Source of the DNA: Blastocladiella emersonii ATCC 22665
Lineage: Eukaryota; Blastocladiomycota; Blastocladiomycetes; Blastocladiales; Blastocladiaceae
Assembly: GCA_025594325.1 (NCBI GenBank)
Contig: JANHCV010000005.1
Location: forward strand, 1,887,501 to 1,951,500
DNA length: 64,000 bases
Direction of reading: 5' to 3'
Shown here: in pieces, positions 11,933-23,649 of the stretch
Numbering within the stretch: the first letter of the stretch is position 1
Layout: each line of letters starts with the position of its first letter
Made by a program: the position numbers and the translations under genes
Notes under the pieces: generated by a model
Told to the model about the DNA's origin: nothing
Databases searched by the model: none
Seen by the model: only the letters and a program-made list of their open reading frames with translations

Positions 11933-12109
11933 CCTGCGAGACGCCCCTCGCGCGCCCCTTCCTGTGTTGTCTTTCCTCATTTCACAGCAATGATTCGCGA
12001 CTAGCGACGCGATGAAGCAATGAACGACTATAATCATAGACTCGCAAACCTCGTCGCGCACAGGCAGTGAGGCGAGGTGTGCCAAAAAAAAAAACTGCAC
12101 CGACACCGC

Positions 12110-12410
12110 CGAGCCCAGCCATTTCGATCGATCCGCGACCCCGCGCACGCGCCCAAAGGCGGTCCACACGACCGCGTCCGCCGGGAGCCTGCCGGACGAC
12201 AATGACCGTAACACCCCGCCTGCACCCCGCGGCACGCGTCTCGCCAGCCCGGGTTATCGGGTACAAGCGCGTAGCGGGCGGGCGAGACGAGAATCCACGG
12301 GGCGAGTTGGCGAGGACGGCGGACAGGTGCGACGGCGAGAAGCGATGACGGGCGCGCCTACGCGTGCGCGAGATCACGGACCGGACTTGAACCAGGCTTG
12401 GGCGACGGCT
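12110..12410 (+). repeat. left arm of an inverted duplication
   Basis: The segment aligns with the reverse complement of about 22970-23280. Shared blocks include GATCCGCGACC, CTCGCC then GCCCGGGTTATC, GCGGGCGGGCGAGACGAG, and GCGTGCGCGAGATC then GCGGACCGGACT. It is a 3' continuation of the copy E / copy F pair, so the duplicated unit includes a family gene and its downstream DNA. Confidence 0.65.
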
Positions 12411-14007
12411 AGCGGAGGCCAAGGTGAGCGTCGTTCGGCGAGCGAGTTGGTCCGGCCCCGCGACGAGTACCTCAGTCTTTGAAGTTGCGCGCGAGAGTGC
12501 GCGTTTTGACGCCCACGTTAGTGAAGAAGACACCTTGCCACTCGGCATGATAGTGAGCTTGTCTGCTTGGTTGAGGAAGATCATCCACATGGCAGCAAGG
12601 ATGACCAAGTAGCCTGCACGCGAGCAGACCGCGTCAGCGGTCATCGCGTCCGGGTCGCGGTCATGCTCCGCGTGTAGATCGTGTGTACTTACCGTCGAAA
12701 ATGTCCGCTGGGAGAACAGGGGCCACTTTCCGTAGAGTCAAAGTCCGGATCCGGCGTGCAGCCGTTTGCACCCGCGGAACCCAGGGTGCCAACGGACGAG
12801 GAACTGATTCTGCCAGCGCGAGTCGATTTGACACGGATGTGGACCGGCAGCGCGATCCACTCGGAAATGTCATGAAACGGCAGCTTTAATATGCTTCCGT
12901 TCAGCACGGCCATTACAGCCTGACGTGATTGACCTAAAAGGCAGTGGTCCCGTGCAGCTCGCAAGTATCTTTCGTGACCTTCACGCGATACTTCCGTATG
13001 TGCAGAATAGCAAGAACAACAACCTGGCTCCCGAGAAGCTCTGCGCGGACAAGCTCAGTCGCGCTCTACGAGGCGACGTGCGCGGAGTCGGGATCGCTCG
13101 CTGGGCGAGCCAAGCTTGCTGCGACGGCACCTGGCGCGCGTCTAGTTCATAAGGTTCATGCAGCGGAGAGTGTGAGATGATGCGCTGGGGAAGCGAGAGC
13201 TGTCGGCGCCGTCGCTCGCTCAAAAGCCGCGGGAGCGGCCCTTGGGAACGTGTCTCGCGTCACATGATTGATCGACGCGTCTCTCGCTCGCTCTTCCTTG
13301 TCGCGCAACTCTGTCGGGACCTCGTTTCCCGCCGTGCGCCAGCTCCCTGAAGGTTGCCTTGATCGATGCGGCCAGTTGCGTGTCGCCTGCTCTCACACCG
13401 GTCCTCGCGTTGGTACGCTGGAGTTCCGCCTTCTCCCTCATCCTCGTCACACAACTCACAAGCCTAATAAACGCGTCCGTGCGCCCATCGCGCAGCATTG
13501 CACCCATGCTCGACGGACACTCGATAAGCTGGATTTCATGATTACATGACACGAACAGCTCGTCAGTGTGCGCCGCTGACTCGTCCCGACCCGCGCACGA
13601 CCACTTGCGTCGCGGGACCAACCACTGACAACTTCCCGCACCATTCGTCCTACGTGAAGCTCTCTCATGGACTCTTTCATATCCTCACAGCACTCACTCG
13701 CACCCGGGGGTGACCGGCGACGACTGGCCCGCCGAGTTCATGAACTGGGCTGAGCGGCGATGGCTCTGAACTCGCGCATTCATGGCTCGCGAACCTGGTG
13801 TGCTCGAGCGTCGCTCAGCGCCCGAGACCCGGACTGGCAACACCATGGTAACGGCCGTCAAGTCCCCCGCGACGCTGGGTCGGTGCGGCTGCGGGGGAGC
13901 GGGTACAAGAACGGCGCGATCCCCACGACCCCTCCACGGTTGAAACCCATCGCGCTGCGCCGACACAACTCTCGACTCCGCGCCCACACTCCAAGAACAC
14001 CGACAAG
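12411..14007. other. intergenic, no gene recognised
   Basis: No protein-like frame is supported on either strand apart from short spurious ones. It holds one type I element at 13261. Part of 12660-12900 is open on both strands but has no coherent start, splice or composition. Confidence 0.4.
13261..13283 (+). promoter_or_regulatory. type I composite element
   Basis: CACATG, spacer ATTGATCG, ACGCGTCTC, preceded by GTCTCGCGT. The 23 bases are identical to the reverse complement of 22069-22091. The two lie about 8.8 kb apart in opposite orientation. Confidence 0.5.
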
Positions 14008-14247
14008 ATGGCCCGCAAGCTGACCTGGATCCTGACGCTGGCGCTGGTCGCCGTGGTCGCGCTCGCCTCGGTCCACTCGGCCGCCGCCGCCCCCGCCCCT
14101 TCGCCGCAGCGCCAGTGCAACGACGACAACGACGACCCGGAGGCGGGCGGGTGCTCGACCGTGGGCGGGTTCACGCCGCCGCTCGTGGCCAACCAGAACA
14201 TTGCGGATATCGGCGGCGAGGACGATGCCGCTGCCGCTGCCGCGTAA
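14008..14247 (+). CDS. small secreted protein
   Basis: A single-exon 79-aa protein. Residues 1-27 form a classic signal peptide: MARK basic head, a long Leu/Val/Ala core and an Ala-rich cleavage region near AAAAPAP. The mature part is acidic, with two Cys (RQCNDDNDD and GGCSTVGGF) and an Ala tail. No domain is recognised. It converges with the methyltransferase gene, with about 114 nt between the two stops. The strong signal sequence and clean stop support a real gene, but its size makes it the least certain single-exon call here. Confidence 0.5.
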   Translation: MARKLTWILTLALVAVVALASVHSAAAAPAPSPQRQCNDDNDDPEAGGCSTVGGFTPPLVANQNIADIGGEDDAAAAAA

Positions 14248-14361
14248 GCGCAAGCCCAGCGCGGTGTCAAGTTTCGCGGCGCAGCCGGTCTGCGCGTGGT
14301 TCGCTTCTGGTTACACTATGATGGATGAATATATATATACCTTACCGAATGCCCACCTCGC

Positions 14362-15469
14362 TCACGCGTCCCGCACAATCTCGACGACCCACGTCGTCCC
14401 GAAATGAAGCCGCGAGACGCTCTTGACATGCGCCCGCGGCACGTGCGCCTGCGCCTGCGCCTCGTCCTTGACCGCGAGGCCCCTCCGTTCCTCAGCGAGC
14501 GCAGCGTCGACGAGCGCGCCGATATCGCGGTTAAAGTAGCACCCCCACTTGCTCGCGTGCGCGCTCGCGTTATTATCGAGCTGGCGGTTGAGCCACGCGT
14601 ACGACCCACGGCCGTGCTCGAGGAGCCAGACGCGGCCGCCAGGCCGGACCACGCGCAGGGCCTCGCGGATCGACGCAACGGGCCGCGCGACCGAACACAG
14701 CGAGAAGGTCGAGACGACCGTGTCGAACGAGGCCGAGGGGAACGGGAGCGCGGCGGCGTCGGCGGGCGTGATGGCGGAGACGGGCGTGCCGCGGGAGGTA
14801 GTCCCGGACGGCGTCAGCTGCGCGGCGGCCTGGTCGAGCATCGCGCTCGACGCGTCCGTCAGCGTCAGCGACGTGACGGCGGCCGGCGCGTAGTAGCCCA
14901 GGTTGCGGCCGGTGCCCGCCGCAATCTCGAGCGTGTCGCCCTACGGGTCGTTGCGATGCGGTGGGGTTAGCGGACCGGTGTCCGCGCGTAACGCACCCGC
15001 GCGCGAAGAGTACCTTGGCGTGCCCGACGACCCACCGGCGCACGAGCAGGAGGCCCATGAAAAACTCGTCCCACGCGATCTCGCGGTCGTACGCGGCGGC
15101 GGTCCGGTCGTACACGGACCGCTGGTCGGGCTGCGTCGCTTGCAGCGCGGTGTCGACGTCCCCGGCGACGGGGGCGGGAGCAGAAGCGGCCGGTCGGTCG
15201 GACGCGGACGCCGCTGCGGCGGTCGACTGCACGTAGCTGTACGACCCCCACACGGCGAGCGAGTACACGCCGAGGGTGCCAGCGACCACGCCGGCCTTGC
15301 CGCGCGGCGACAGGGCGGCCCACCATCCGCGGAGCCCGGTTGGTGGTGCGGCGGTGGCGGTTGGCGTCGCCGCCGCTGCGGGCCGAGTTGCGCCGGTTGC
15401 GCGAGGTGCGAGTGGCGACTTGACGGCGCGCGGTGCGCCCGACTTGCGCGCGTGCTTTACATTGCTCAT
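14362..15469 (-). CDS. OMS1-like membrane-anchored SAM-dependent methyltransferase
   Basis: Exons 15469..15014 and 14940..14362 (73-nt phase-0 intron, GTACTC donor, CCCGTAG acceptor) give 344 aa. A basic, Ala/Pro-rich N-terminus is followed by a hydrophobic segment at about residues 55-75 (GVVAGTLGVYSLAVWGSYSY), fitting a mitochondrial inner-membrane anchor. The catalytic fold starts with YDRTAAAYDREIAWDEFFMG. It continues with SAM-binding motif I, LEIAAGTGRN, created exactly by the splice, then PFPSASFDTVVSTFSLCSV and LRVVRPGGRVWLLEHGRGSY. This order matches the class I methyltransferases of the yeast Oms1 / METTL7 group. The substrate is unknown. An upstream in-frame Met exists, but 15469 gives the more typical N-terminus. 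Confidence 0.82.
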
Positions 15470-16964
15470 AGTGGGGAGAGGCCAGAGGGCGCGTGCGCGG
15501 TTCGGGTCAAGGCGAGGACGGCGAGCGGGCCGGCGTCTCAGCGACCGACCCCCACCGACCACAACACGACCCGTTCTCGCGGGATTCGATGGCGAGCGCG
15601 GCGATCATCGCCGACCGACCGGCACCGAGCCGAACACTCACCATCCCAGCGAATGATTGCGGAATCAAGCGACCGCGCGCGCGCCAGAGCAGGGAGAGCC
15701 TGCCGAGCACGCAGGCGCGCCGGACGTGGTGCCGTCGCGTTCTCACTCACGACGATGAACAGACCCTCACAACCCCACGAGGGACCCTGCGATGGCATGA
15801 ACGGGTAGGTTTACGGTGGGGTGCAGTGCATGATCCGGTCGACCCGCATTCATTCAATCGTCGAGGGACAAGGGAGGCGCTGCCAAGCTCCTTGATCCGC
15901 GGCTTCACCCAGCGTGCGGTCGGTGATGACGACGCGCGGGTCGCTGTGAAGACAAGGGAGGGGAGGAGGGCGGAGGTCGGAAGCCGAGTGTGGCGAAGCA
16001 GGGGACCCACATGGAGCAAGTGCCCTCGTGACAGCGGCAGCGATGCGATCCGGCGCGTCGGTTTGCTCGTCCCCGCGCGGCCGCACCAAAACGTGTTGTG
16101 CCTGAGACACGTTGCAAGCGCGGCCGTGGTGCACCTGCGACAGACACGGCAAGCGGGCCGCGCGCGGTCGCTGATCGGGAAAGCTGGAGACAAGACTGCA
16201 TGCGCGCTTGCGTCGCGGGGGAGAGACGCGTCGTGGTCGTCGTCGTGGTGAGCTCACGGTGCAGGGCCGCGAGTGAGAGCGCGCGGGCAGCACCTGACGA
16301 TGGAGAGGATGAGGAGAAAGGGCAGGGACGCGTCGCTGCGAAGGGAGGCCCCAGTCGGCGGCCGATCCGGATCTTCCGCCACGCCACGCCACGCGGTTCC
16401 CCGGTCAGCGAGCGACGATGGCCGCGGGTCCCGCGCCGCGCGCCTCACGACACGCGTCAGCCATGGCGGCCATGGACTCCCCCAGCCGTCAGCCGTGGCG
16501 CGTTCTACGCGTAATCTAGGCGCGTCGGTGGCCGTCAAGCCCGCCGCGGGGCGCCAAGGTTGAAGTGGAGGCGCCGCACGTCGAGGCTTTACGGGCGCCA
16601 CGCAGTCAAGGTCAGACACATTCCGCGCGACTTGCGCTCCACGGCGGCGGGAGAGAGAGAGGAGGAGGAACCCCTCGTCCGCAGCCGTGAGAGGAGCGTG
16701 GGAGCGACCGCGGATTGGACCCACGCGGCCCTCGGAGCTCCCGGGTTCCAAGGTTGGGGAAGCGGCGAGATCAGGTCGACCATCACGGCCTTGACTCTCG
16801 CGCGAGCTCGCTGAAGGGAGCCGCGGCGCGACGCGTGTGGGTCCGCTGACCCGCGGTGGCCGAGGAGATGAGGTCCGCCCGCTGTCCGCGCTCGGCAGGA
16901 GGGTCCGGTGACCGGCAAGGTTAACGTCGTCGCGAGAGCGAGAGCGGGGGAGAACAGAGGGAGG
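15470..16964. other. long GC-rich intergenic region
   Basis: Many long open frames occur on both strands, as expected from very high GC, but none has a domain, signal or consistent codon bias. I see no gene. Confidence 0.4.
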
Positions 16965-16974
16965 TATAAAAAGG
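16965..16974 (+). promoter_or_regulatory. TATA-like box, possibly for the proton-pump gene
   Basis: TATAAAAAGG stands out in GC-rich DNA. It is 1.3 kb upstream of the H+-ATPase start codon. If it is that gene's promoter, the transcript would have a long 5' leader containing a 28-codon open frame starting at the ATG near 17014, possibly with a leader intron. This is inference from position only. Confidence 0.35.
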
Positions 16975-18280
16975 CGGCCGAGTTCATTCGTCCCCGCGTC
17001 CGCGGACCGCACTCATGGCTAAAAACACGCCGGCCGGCGCGCCGCGGCCAGCGCCACCGTTCGCGCGCCATCACGACGAGCGTCGCCGTCGTAGAGTGTG
17101 AGGGAGACTGAGACTTGACGATCACCAACGTCGTCGTCCGATCCTGTGTGTGGGAGGGTGCACGGAGGTCGCGTCGCGCAACGGGCGCGAGACAAGACGC
17201 GAGAGCGAGCGCGAGCGCGATGTGGGTCACGTGCGGCGCGGGTCAGCTGGGCGCCATCGCCGGCCAATGGGCGCGCGCCGCCGCAATTAGCACCTCGGCG
17301 CAATCGAGGCCGCGCCTCGCCCGCGGCTTGGAATTTTTTGATTTTCCGCCCGATTTTTTTCGCCTCGCCTCTGTGCGCGCGCGAGCCTGCCGTCGAATCC
17401 TCGCCACCAGCTCTTGACCTTGACGCAAGGGACCAGCACAGCCCCGACCCCGACCCTGGCCACAAAACCCGCCGTCGCCCCCGCGCGCCCTCCCCTCTCT
17501 CCCGCCCCCCACCTCCGATTCGGGACGACCAGAGGGCACCACTACCGAGCCGACGCCGACGCCGCCAGCTTCTCCTCTTCCCCCTCCACCCGCTCCCTCC
17601 CCTGTACACTACTGCACGGGCGCACCGGACCACGAAGAAGTAGCTCGCACTCTCCCCCCGCACTCGTCGTCCGCTCCGTGCCCCCCCTGTCCCTGCCACT
17701 CGTGTGCCCGCCATCGTGGCCCGTCCCCGCCCGCCTGTGCCAGTCCCGCTACGCCAGCCGCCGTGACGACACCATGACCAACGCTGGTACGGACTCTCCT
17801 GCTCGCCGCTCGCCGCTCGTCTCGGCTCCATGTCCGCGAATTCGCGCTGGCTCGGCGACCCGCGTCGCGCTCTCGCTCGCAGTTGCCCGATTGGGTCGGC
17901 GAGGGGAGCTTGCTGCTGCGCTCTGCGCTCGCGGCCATGACTCCCGGCGTCTGCCTGCGCGCTCGCCCGCGGCCCTGCTCGCCCTTGTCGATGGCCATCG
18001 GCAAGCGAGCGAGTGGCACAGCAGCCTGCACAGCAGCGCGGAGCGAAATGGGCCCGGTCGTCGAGCCGGGCTTGACCTATTTTTTGCGCCCGCCGACCGC
18101 CCGCTCGCCATCGCCGCCATCGCCCGCCCCTCTCCGCATGACCCGCTTCCGCGATATCGGCTAACCATTGTGTCGCTTGTTCCTCGTGCCGCCCGCGCTC
18201 GCGCTCCCTCAAAACCAACCCTCGCACCCGCTACCACCCCCCCTCTCTCGCTCATCAAACAACCCGCCCGCCCGCCCGCC

Positions 18281-21200
18281 ATGTCGGCCAACGCATCCAC
18301 CGCGTTGCTCGCCCACCCAGAGTCGACTGCCGTGGAGATCGCTCCGCTGCAGGCGGCGCAGGCCGCCGAGGCCGCCGCGCCCAAGGCCGCCCCCGCCGCC
18401 GCCGAGAAGAAGGAGGCGTCGGGCGACGACCACCACGTCGATGTCGGCGACGACATCACGCCCGAGATCGAGGCCCTGCTCAAGACCGACACCACGCACG
18501 GCCTGACCGCCGCCGAGGTGCAGCAGCGCATCGCCCAGTTCGGCCACAACGAGATCCCCGAGGTCAAGCAGTCCAAGCTCATGAAGTTCATCTCCTACTT
18601 CCTCGGCCCCATCTCGTACCTCATCGAGGTCGCCTGCATCATCTCCGGTGTGCTCAAGCACTGGGTACGTTCTTCCTCGTCGTCGTGGGCGCGCCCGATC
18701 GCCCGCGCTCCAGTGTTGTGCCCCCCGTCACGTGCTGCTGCTGCTTGGCCACCCTCGTCTCGCCCGTCCGCCGATCTCCTCCCGCACGTCCACTAACCAA
18801 ACTATGCGCGTAACAGGCTGATTTCGCCATCCTGCTCGCCCTGCTCATCGTCAACGCCGTCATCGGCTACATGGAGGAGGCCAAGGCCGAGAACGCGCTC
18901 GAGGCCCTCAAGAACAACCTCGCCTCCAACGCCCGCGTCTTCCGCGACTCGAACCTGACCGAGATCCCGACCCGCGAGCTCGTCCCCGGCGACATCATCA
19001 TCCTCCGCCTCGGCGACATCATCCCCGCCGACTGCCGCCTGCTCGGCCTCGGCGCCAACCACCAGGAGGTCGACGAGGACCTCATGATCGACCAGGCCGC
19101 CCTCACCGGCGAGTCGCTCCCCGTCAACCGCGGGAAGGGCCACATTGTCTACTCGTCGTCGGTCGTCAAGCAGGGCCAGATGCTCGCCGTCGTCGTCAAG
19201 ACCGGTATCAACACCTTCATCGGCCGCGCCGCCAACCTCATCTCCATGACCAACGAGGAGGGCCACTTCCAGAAGATCATCGGCGCCATCGGCAACTACC
19301 TCATCTACATGACCATCGTCTTCGTCATCATCCTCTACCTTGTCCTCGTCCTCGCCCGCGGCTACGACTTCCTCGAGGCCCTCGACAAGGTCGTCGTGCT
19401 CACCATCGCCGCCATCCCCGTCGGTCTCCCGACGGTCCTCTCGGTCACCATGGCCGTCGGCGCCAAGCAACTCGCCGAGAAGGAGGTGATCGTCAAGCGC
19501 CTCCCCGCCATCGAGGAGTTTGCCTCGGTCTCGATCCTCTGCTCCGACAAGACCGGTACCCTCACCCTCAACGAGCTGTCGTTCGACGACCCGTTCCTCA
19601 TGCCCGGCTTCACGGAGCGCGACATCCTGCTCAACGCCTACTTTGCGTCCGAGGCCGGTGCCAAGGACGCCATCGAGCTCGCGGTCCGCGGCGCCGGTAT
19701 GGAGCGCGTCGACATCCTGCAGAACCTGCCCGCCGGCCAGGAGCACGTCATCCCCGGGTACAAGATCCTCAAGTTCCTGCCCTTCAACCCCAACGACAAG
19801 TACACCAAGGCCAAGGTCCAGAACCTCGAGACGGGCGAGATCTTCGAGTGCATCAAGGGCGCGCCCCAGGTCGTCATCCGCCTCTCGGGTGGCGATGCCG
19901 CCGCCGAGCGCCAGGTCATCGACTTTGCCCAGCGCGGTCTCCGCGCCCTCGGTGTCGCGCGCACCCGCGCCGACGGCTCGTTCCAGCTCGTCGGTCTCAT
20001 CTCGCTGCTCGACCCGCCCCGCCCCGACTCGGCCCAGACCATTGCCGAGTGCGCCGAGCTCGGCGTCGAAGTCAAGATGATCACCGGTGACCAGGTCATT
20101 ATCGGCAAGGAGGTGGCCCGCCGCCTCGGCATGCAGCGCTGCATCCTCAACGCGTCGCGTCTCGTCGACCCCAAGGCCGACGAGGAGGAGCTCACGCGCC
20201 GCTGCGAGAAGTCGGACGGGTTCGGCCAGGTCATCCCCGAGCACAAGTACCGCGTCGTCGAGCTCCTGCAGCGCAAGGGCTACCTCGTCGGTATGACCGG
20301 CGACGGTGTCAACGACGCCCCCGCCCTCAAGAAGGCCAACGTCGGTATCGCCGTCGAGGGCTGCACCGACGCCGCCCGCTCGGCTGCTGATATTGTTCTC
20401 CTCGCCCCCGGTCTCGGAACTATCGTCGACGGTATCAAGACGTCGCGCGCTATCTTCCAGCGCATGCGCTCGTACGCCATCTACCGTATCAGTACGTTGA
20501 CTTTTTTCCTTGTGCTGCGGCATCGGACCTTGACGCTAACGATCGCACCCTCGCCCGACTATAGCCTCGACCATCCACTTCCTCGTCTTCTTCTTCATCA
20601 CCATCGCCCTCTACGACTTCACCCTGCCCAACAAGCTCATCATCCTCATCGCCGTGCTCAACGACGCCGCCACCCTGGTCATCGCCGTCGACAACGCCCG
20701 CATCTCGAAGCGCCCCGACAAGTGGCGTATCGGCCAGCTCATCTTCATGTCGACGGTGCTCGCGATCCTGCTGACGGGCGCGTCGCTCGCGCACTACTAC
20801 GTGGCCAAGGCGCACTTCGGCGACCGCGAGGACGCGGTCGGGTACATCCACACGGTCATCTACCTGCAGGTGTCGTCGTGCCCGCACTTCGTCATCTTCT
20901 CGACGCGTGTCGGCACCTACTTCTGGAAGTCGCCCCCGTCGCTCCTGTTCACGGTCGCCGTCGGCGGCACCCAGGTGTTCGCCATGGTCATGTCGATCAT
21001 CGGCTGGCACGACATGGACGCGGAGCCGATCGGCGTCGCGTGGGGTTTCGGCATCATGGCCATCTCGCTCGTGTACATGGCGTTCCTTGACATCGTCAAG
21101 GTGTTCATCTTCAAGTTCTGGTCGTTCGAGTTCACGGCGCGCGCGTGGCCGTCCAAGGAGCGCAAGGACAAGCTCGCGGCGCGCAAGGCCAAGGCCATTG

Positions 21201-21331
21201 TCGACAAGCGCGTCAAGCTCAACTGGCAGAAGGTCCGCAGCCTCATGCCCATGTTCAAGGTCATTGCCGCCTTCAAGTCGGGCGGCAAGGCGTCGTCGGG
21301 CGCCCTCGACCTCGGCTCCAAGATGGAGTAA
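18281..21331 (+). CDS. plasma-membrane H+-transporting P-type (P3A) ATPase
   Basis: Exons 18281..18664, 18817..20491 and 20565..21331 (introns of 152 nt and 73 nt, both GTACGT/AG) give 941 aa. It is a proton pump that energises the plasma membrane. The cytosolic N-terminus is followed by the M1-M2 region (ISYFLGPISYLIEVACIISG), then TGES at about 225-228 in the actuator domain. The phosphorylation motif CSDKTGT has its Asp at residue 372, and MTGDGVNDAP lies at about 620-630. In M6, AVLNDA holds the Asp equivalent to the plant pump proton-binding Asp. The length matches the family's 900-1000. The C-terminus is short and Lys-rich without an evident plant-type regulatory domain. This is one of the most secure calls in the window. 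Confidence 0.95.
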
Positions 21332-22969
21332 GTCGTCTTCGGTCTTCACCTCCGTCGCCGACACCACCAAGTAGAGTCAACCTTTTCCTTTCCTTCCCCC
21401 ACCTACACCAACACCCTACCAAGAGCACTCATCATTATCGCATCCCTCCCTCCCTCCACTATTGCATCCTCCCCTCCCTTTTGTCCCATCGCTCGCTCCT
21501 CCCTTGCATGTGGCTCTTCTAGCTCTCCGTTGCGAGTTTTGCGCTATGATTTGGTCGTTCGTCGTTGCACTTTGATTAGATCCCATCGTTCGTTACTTAC
21601 TCCCGTTTCTCGCGTCTTGGCCGTCCTCGGCGCTCGTCTCGGACTCGGACTTGGCTGAGCCGATCCTTTGTCAAGGACGCGTCCGCTTCACGATGGCCAT
21701 GAAGAGCATCAGCGCAACTCGCGGCGGGCGGCCGAGCGACAAGGCCTTCACTGGCAGCCGCCGATCACGTCCCGCAGCGTGGCTCCAGCGGCCGATGAGC
21801 TTGACGACGACGTGATCCCGAACCTTTGAGCGAACCTTGTTGTTGTCACGCTCGAGTGAGCCGGGGAGCAATGAACGACCTGAGCGTTTCTCGCGCGCGC
21901 TCAGTGCGAAGGACCGCCCAGCGCGCGGTGGTGAAGAAAGGAATGAGCGCGGTGACGAGCGACATCGACACCCACCTGGCCCCCTCAATCGCCATGAGTT
22001 TTGCTCGAGCTCACTGGGTCTCGACAGCACAGGGGCAAGCGAACCGTGGGGCGAGAGGGGCGGCGAAAGAGACGCGTCGATCAATCATGTGACCGCGTGA
22101 GACATTTTCCCATAGGCCGCCCGCGCGGCTTCTGAGCGAGCGCCGCACCGCCGGCACTGCTCGCTCCCCTGACGCATCACTAGAGCTATTTCGTTGCATG
22201 TAACTTATGGAATTGGCGCGCGCAAGGTGCCGTCGACGCAGACTCCGCGTCCACCAGGCAATCCTGACCCGCGCGCGTCGCCTCGTAGCGCGCGACCCGT
22301 CTCGGCTGTGCCGCTGCTCTCAACCTCTGAATGTTTTCTTGCTGTGCTACGCATCTCTTGCTTTGATTCCGCGCGCGGTGACGTCCGTGAGCAGGTATAT
22401 TTACGTCCGCTGTAAAATCTCAAGCGAGCGGGCCACTTCGCTCCCCGGCTCCACGTCACCCTGTAGCATCGAGCCATGGGCCACGTGTAACGATGACGTT
22501 GAGAGTTCGTTCGGAGTCGGCAATATCGCCAGACCGGAATGATGATCAAGTGGTCTCGCGCTCGTGGATCGACATGTGTCACCTCGTTGGGCCACTGCAT
22601 GCACCGTGTCCTTTGTCATCACGCCCGAGTTGCGGCCAGCACTCCTGCCGGATTGGGCCGTTAACTTGCCAATGTTGCTTCACGCGGCACGCGTGAGCAT
22701 CGCGCATTACGACGAGGTCACTCGGATACTCTCACACGGAGGTCGCCCAGATGCAGCGACCGCAAGGTCTGTGATCTTCCTTGGCACCTCACTCCAACGG
22801 CTTGTCATACTGCGCGGCGGGGTTACGGCTTCACTCCCGCGGACTTCGCAAACACGCACGTTCTCGCCGAGCTTTAGCAGCTGAGGTACGCGTCGTCGCG
22901 GCGGCGGACTAGCTCGCTCGCTGCAAGAAACTGACGACCGGTTCGCTACCTCCAGCCGTCCTCCACGCA
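21332..22969. other. intergenic, no gene recognised
   Basis: It contains pyrimidine-rich 3' flank of the ATPase gene (21370-21520) and a type I element at 22069. No frame on either strand is protein-like. Confidence 0.4.
22069..22091 (-). promoter_or_regulatory. type I composite element, inverted
   Basis: The reverse complement of the 13261-13283 element: GAGACGCGT, CGATCAAT, CATGTG, followed by ACCGCGTGAGAC. The conserved flank GTCTC-CGCGG-TCAC extends the match to the 11887 and 23425 copies. Confidence 0.5.
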
Positions 22970-23280
22970 TTAGTCGAGTCCGGTCCGCGATCTCGCGCAC
23001 GCTTCGGCACGTCCTCGATCGCTGCTGCTGTCGAACCTGTTCGCGACGTGCGCGCGTGCATCGACTGCCCTCCTCAACTCGCCCCGCGGATGCTCGTCTC
23101 GCCCGCCCGCTATGCGCGCATGCCCTGATAACCCGGGCCGGCGAGACACGTGCCGTTGGGTGCAGCTGGAAGGAAGGTCACGCGTCGTTGTCCGACAGGC
23201 CAGCGGCGGACGCGCTCGATCGGGATCGCCGTTGGGCGCGTGCGCGAGGTCGCGGATCGTTCGAAATCGTTGCGTTCTGG
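22970..23280 (-). repeat. right arm of an inverted duplication
   Basis: Reverse-complement match to about 12110-12410. Identity is patchy but collinear over about 300 nt. It lies downstream of family copy F, as the left arm lies downstream of copy E. Confidence 0.65.
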
Positions 23281-23424
23281 CGGCCTCGGAGCGCGATATG
23301 CGTAACAACCCGCGCGCTAAGGATCTCTCGGGGTTATGTTGAAATCTCAGATGCTGATTGCCTTTCTCCAGCAATACCTTAGCCGATGGAGCAAATTGTG
23401 ACAGAGTACGGTCAGAATTCAGAA

Positions 23425-23470
23425 GTGTCTCACGGCCACGTGCCCGAAACGTGATAGTTTGACGCGTCTC
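23425..23470 (+). promoter_or_regulatory. 46-bp extended type I element, right copy
   Basis: GTGTCTCACGG, CCACGTGCCCGAAACGTG, ATAGTTTG, ACGCGTCTC. Three mismatches to the left copy at 11887-11932. Confidence 0.5.
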
Positions 23471-23649
23471 GCCGTTCAGAGCGCGACGCGAAGCACCTTG
23501 GTGGTCACTTGTTAGTTCATGGTGAACGTTACAGAGTGCATGACGAAACTTGCATTTATCATGACATCTGGCACGCTCAGGAACAAAAGTCACAAACTAT
23601 GAGCCGCAAACGAGAAGCACCGCAAGGTCGGCCGTGAACGATCGTGTGC

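Noticed and set aside
12661-12964. Short frames on both strands, possibly a small gene
   Set aside because: Mutually overlapping, no coherent composition, no homologous copy in the inverted arm.
15470-17230. Overlapping 150-250-codon frames on both strands
   Set aside because: No start context, splice sites, domain or codon bias; expected in very GC-rich DNA.
18802-20523. 573-codon minus-strand frame opposite the H+-ATPase
   Set aside because: Composition (Gly/Asp/Glu/Val/Leu) is the antisense of a high-GC coding exon; it spans the ATPase intron boundary.
22180-22900. Possible small gene downstream of the proton pump
   Set aside because: Several short frames on both strands but no signal, domain or paralogue support.
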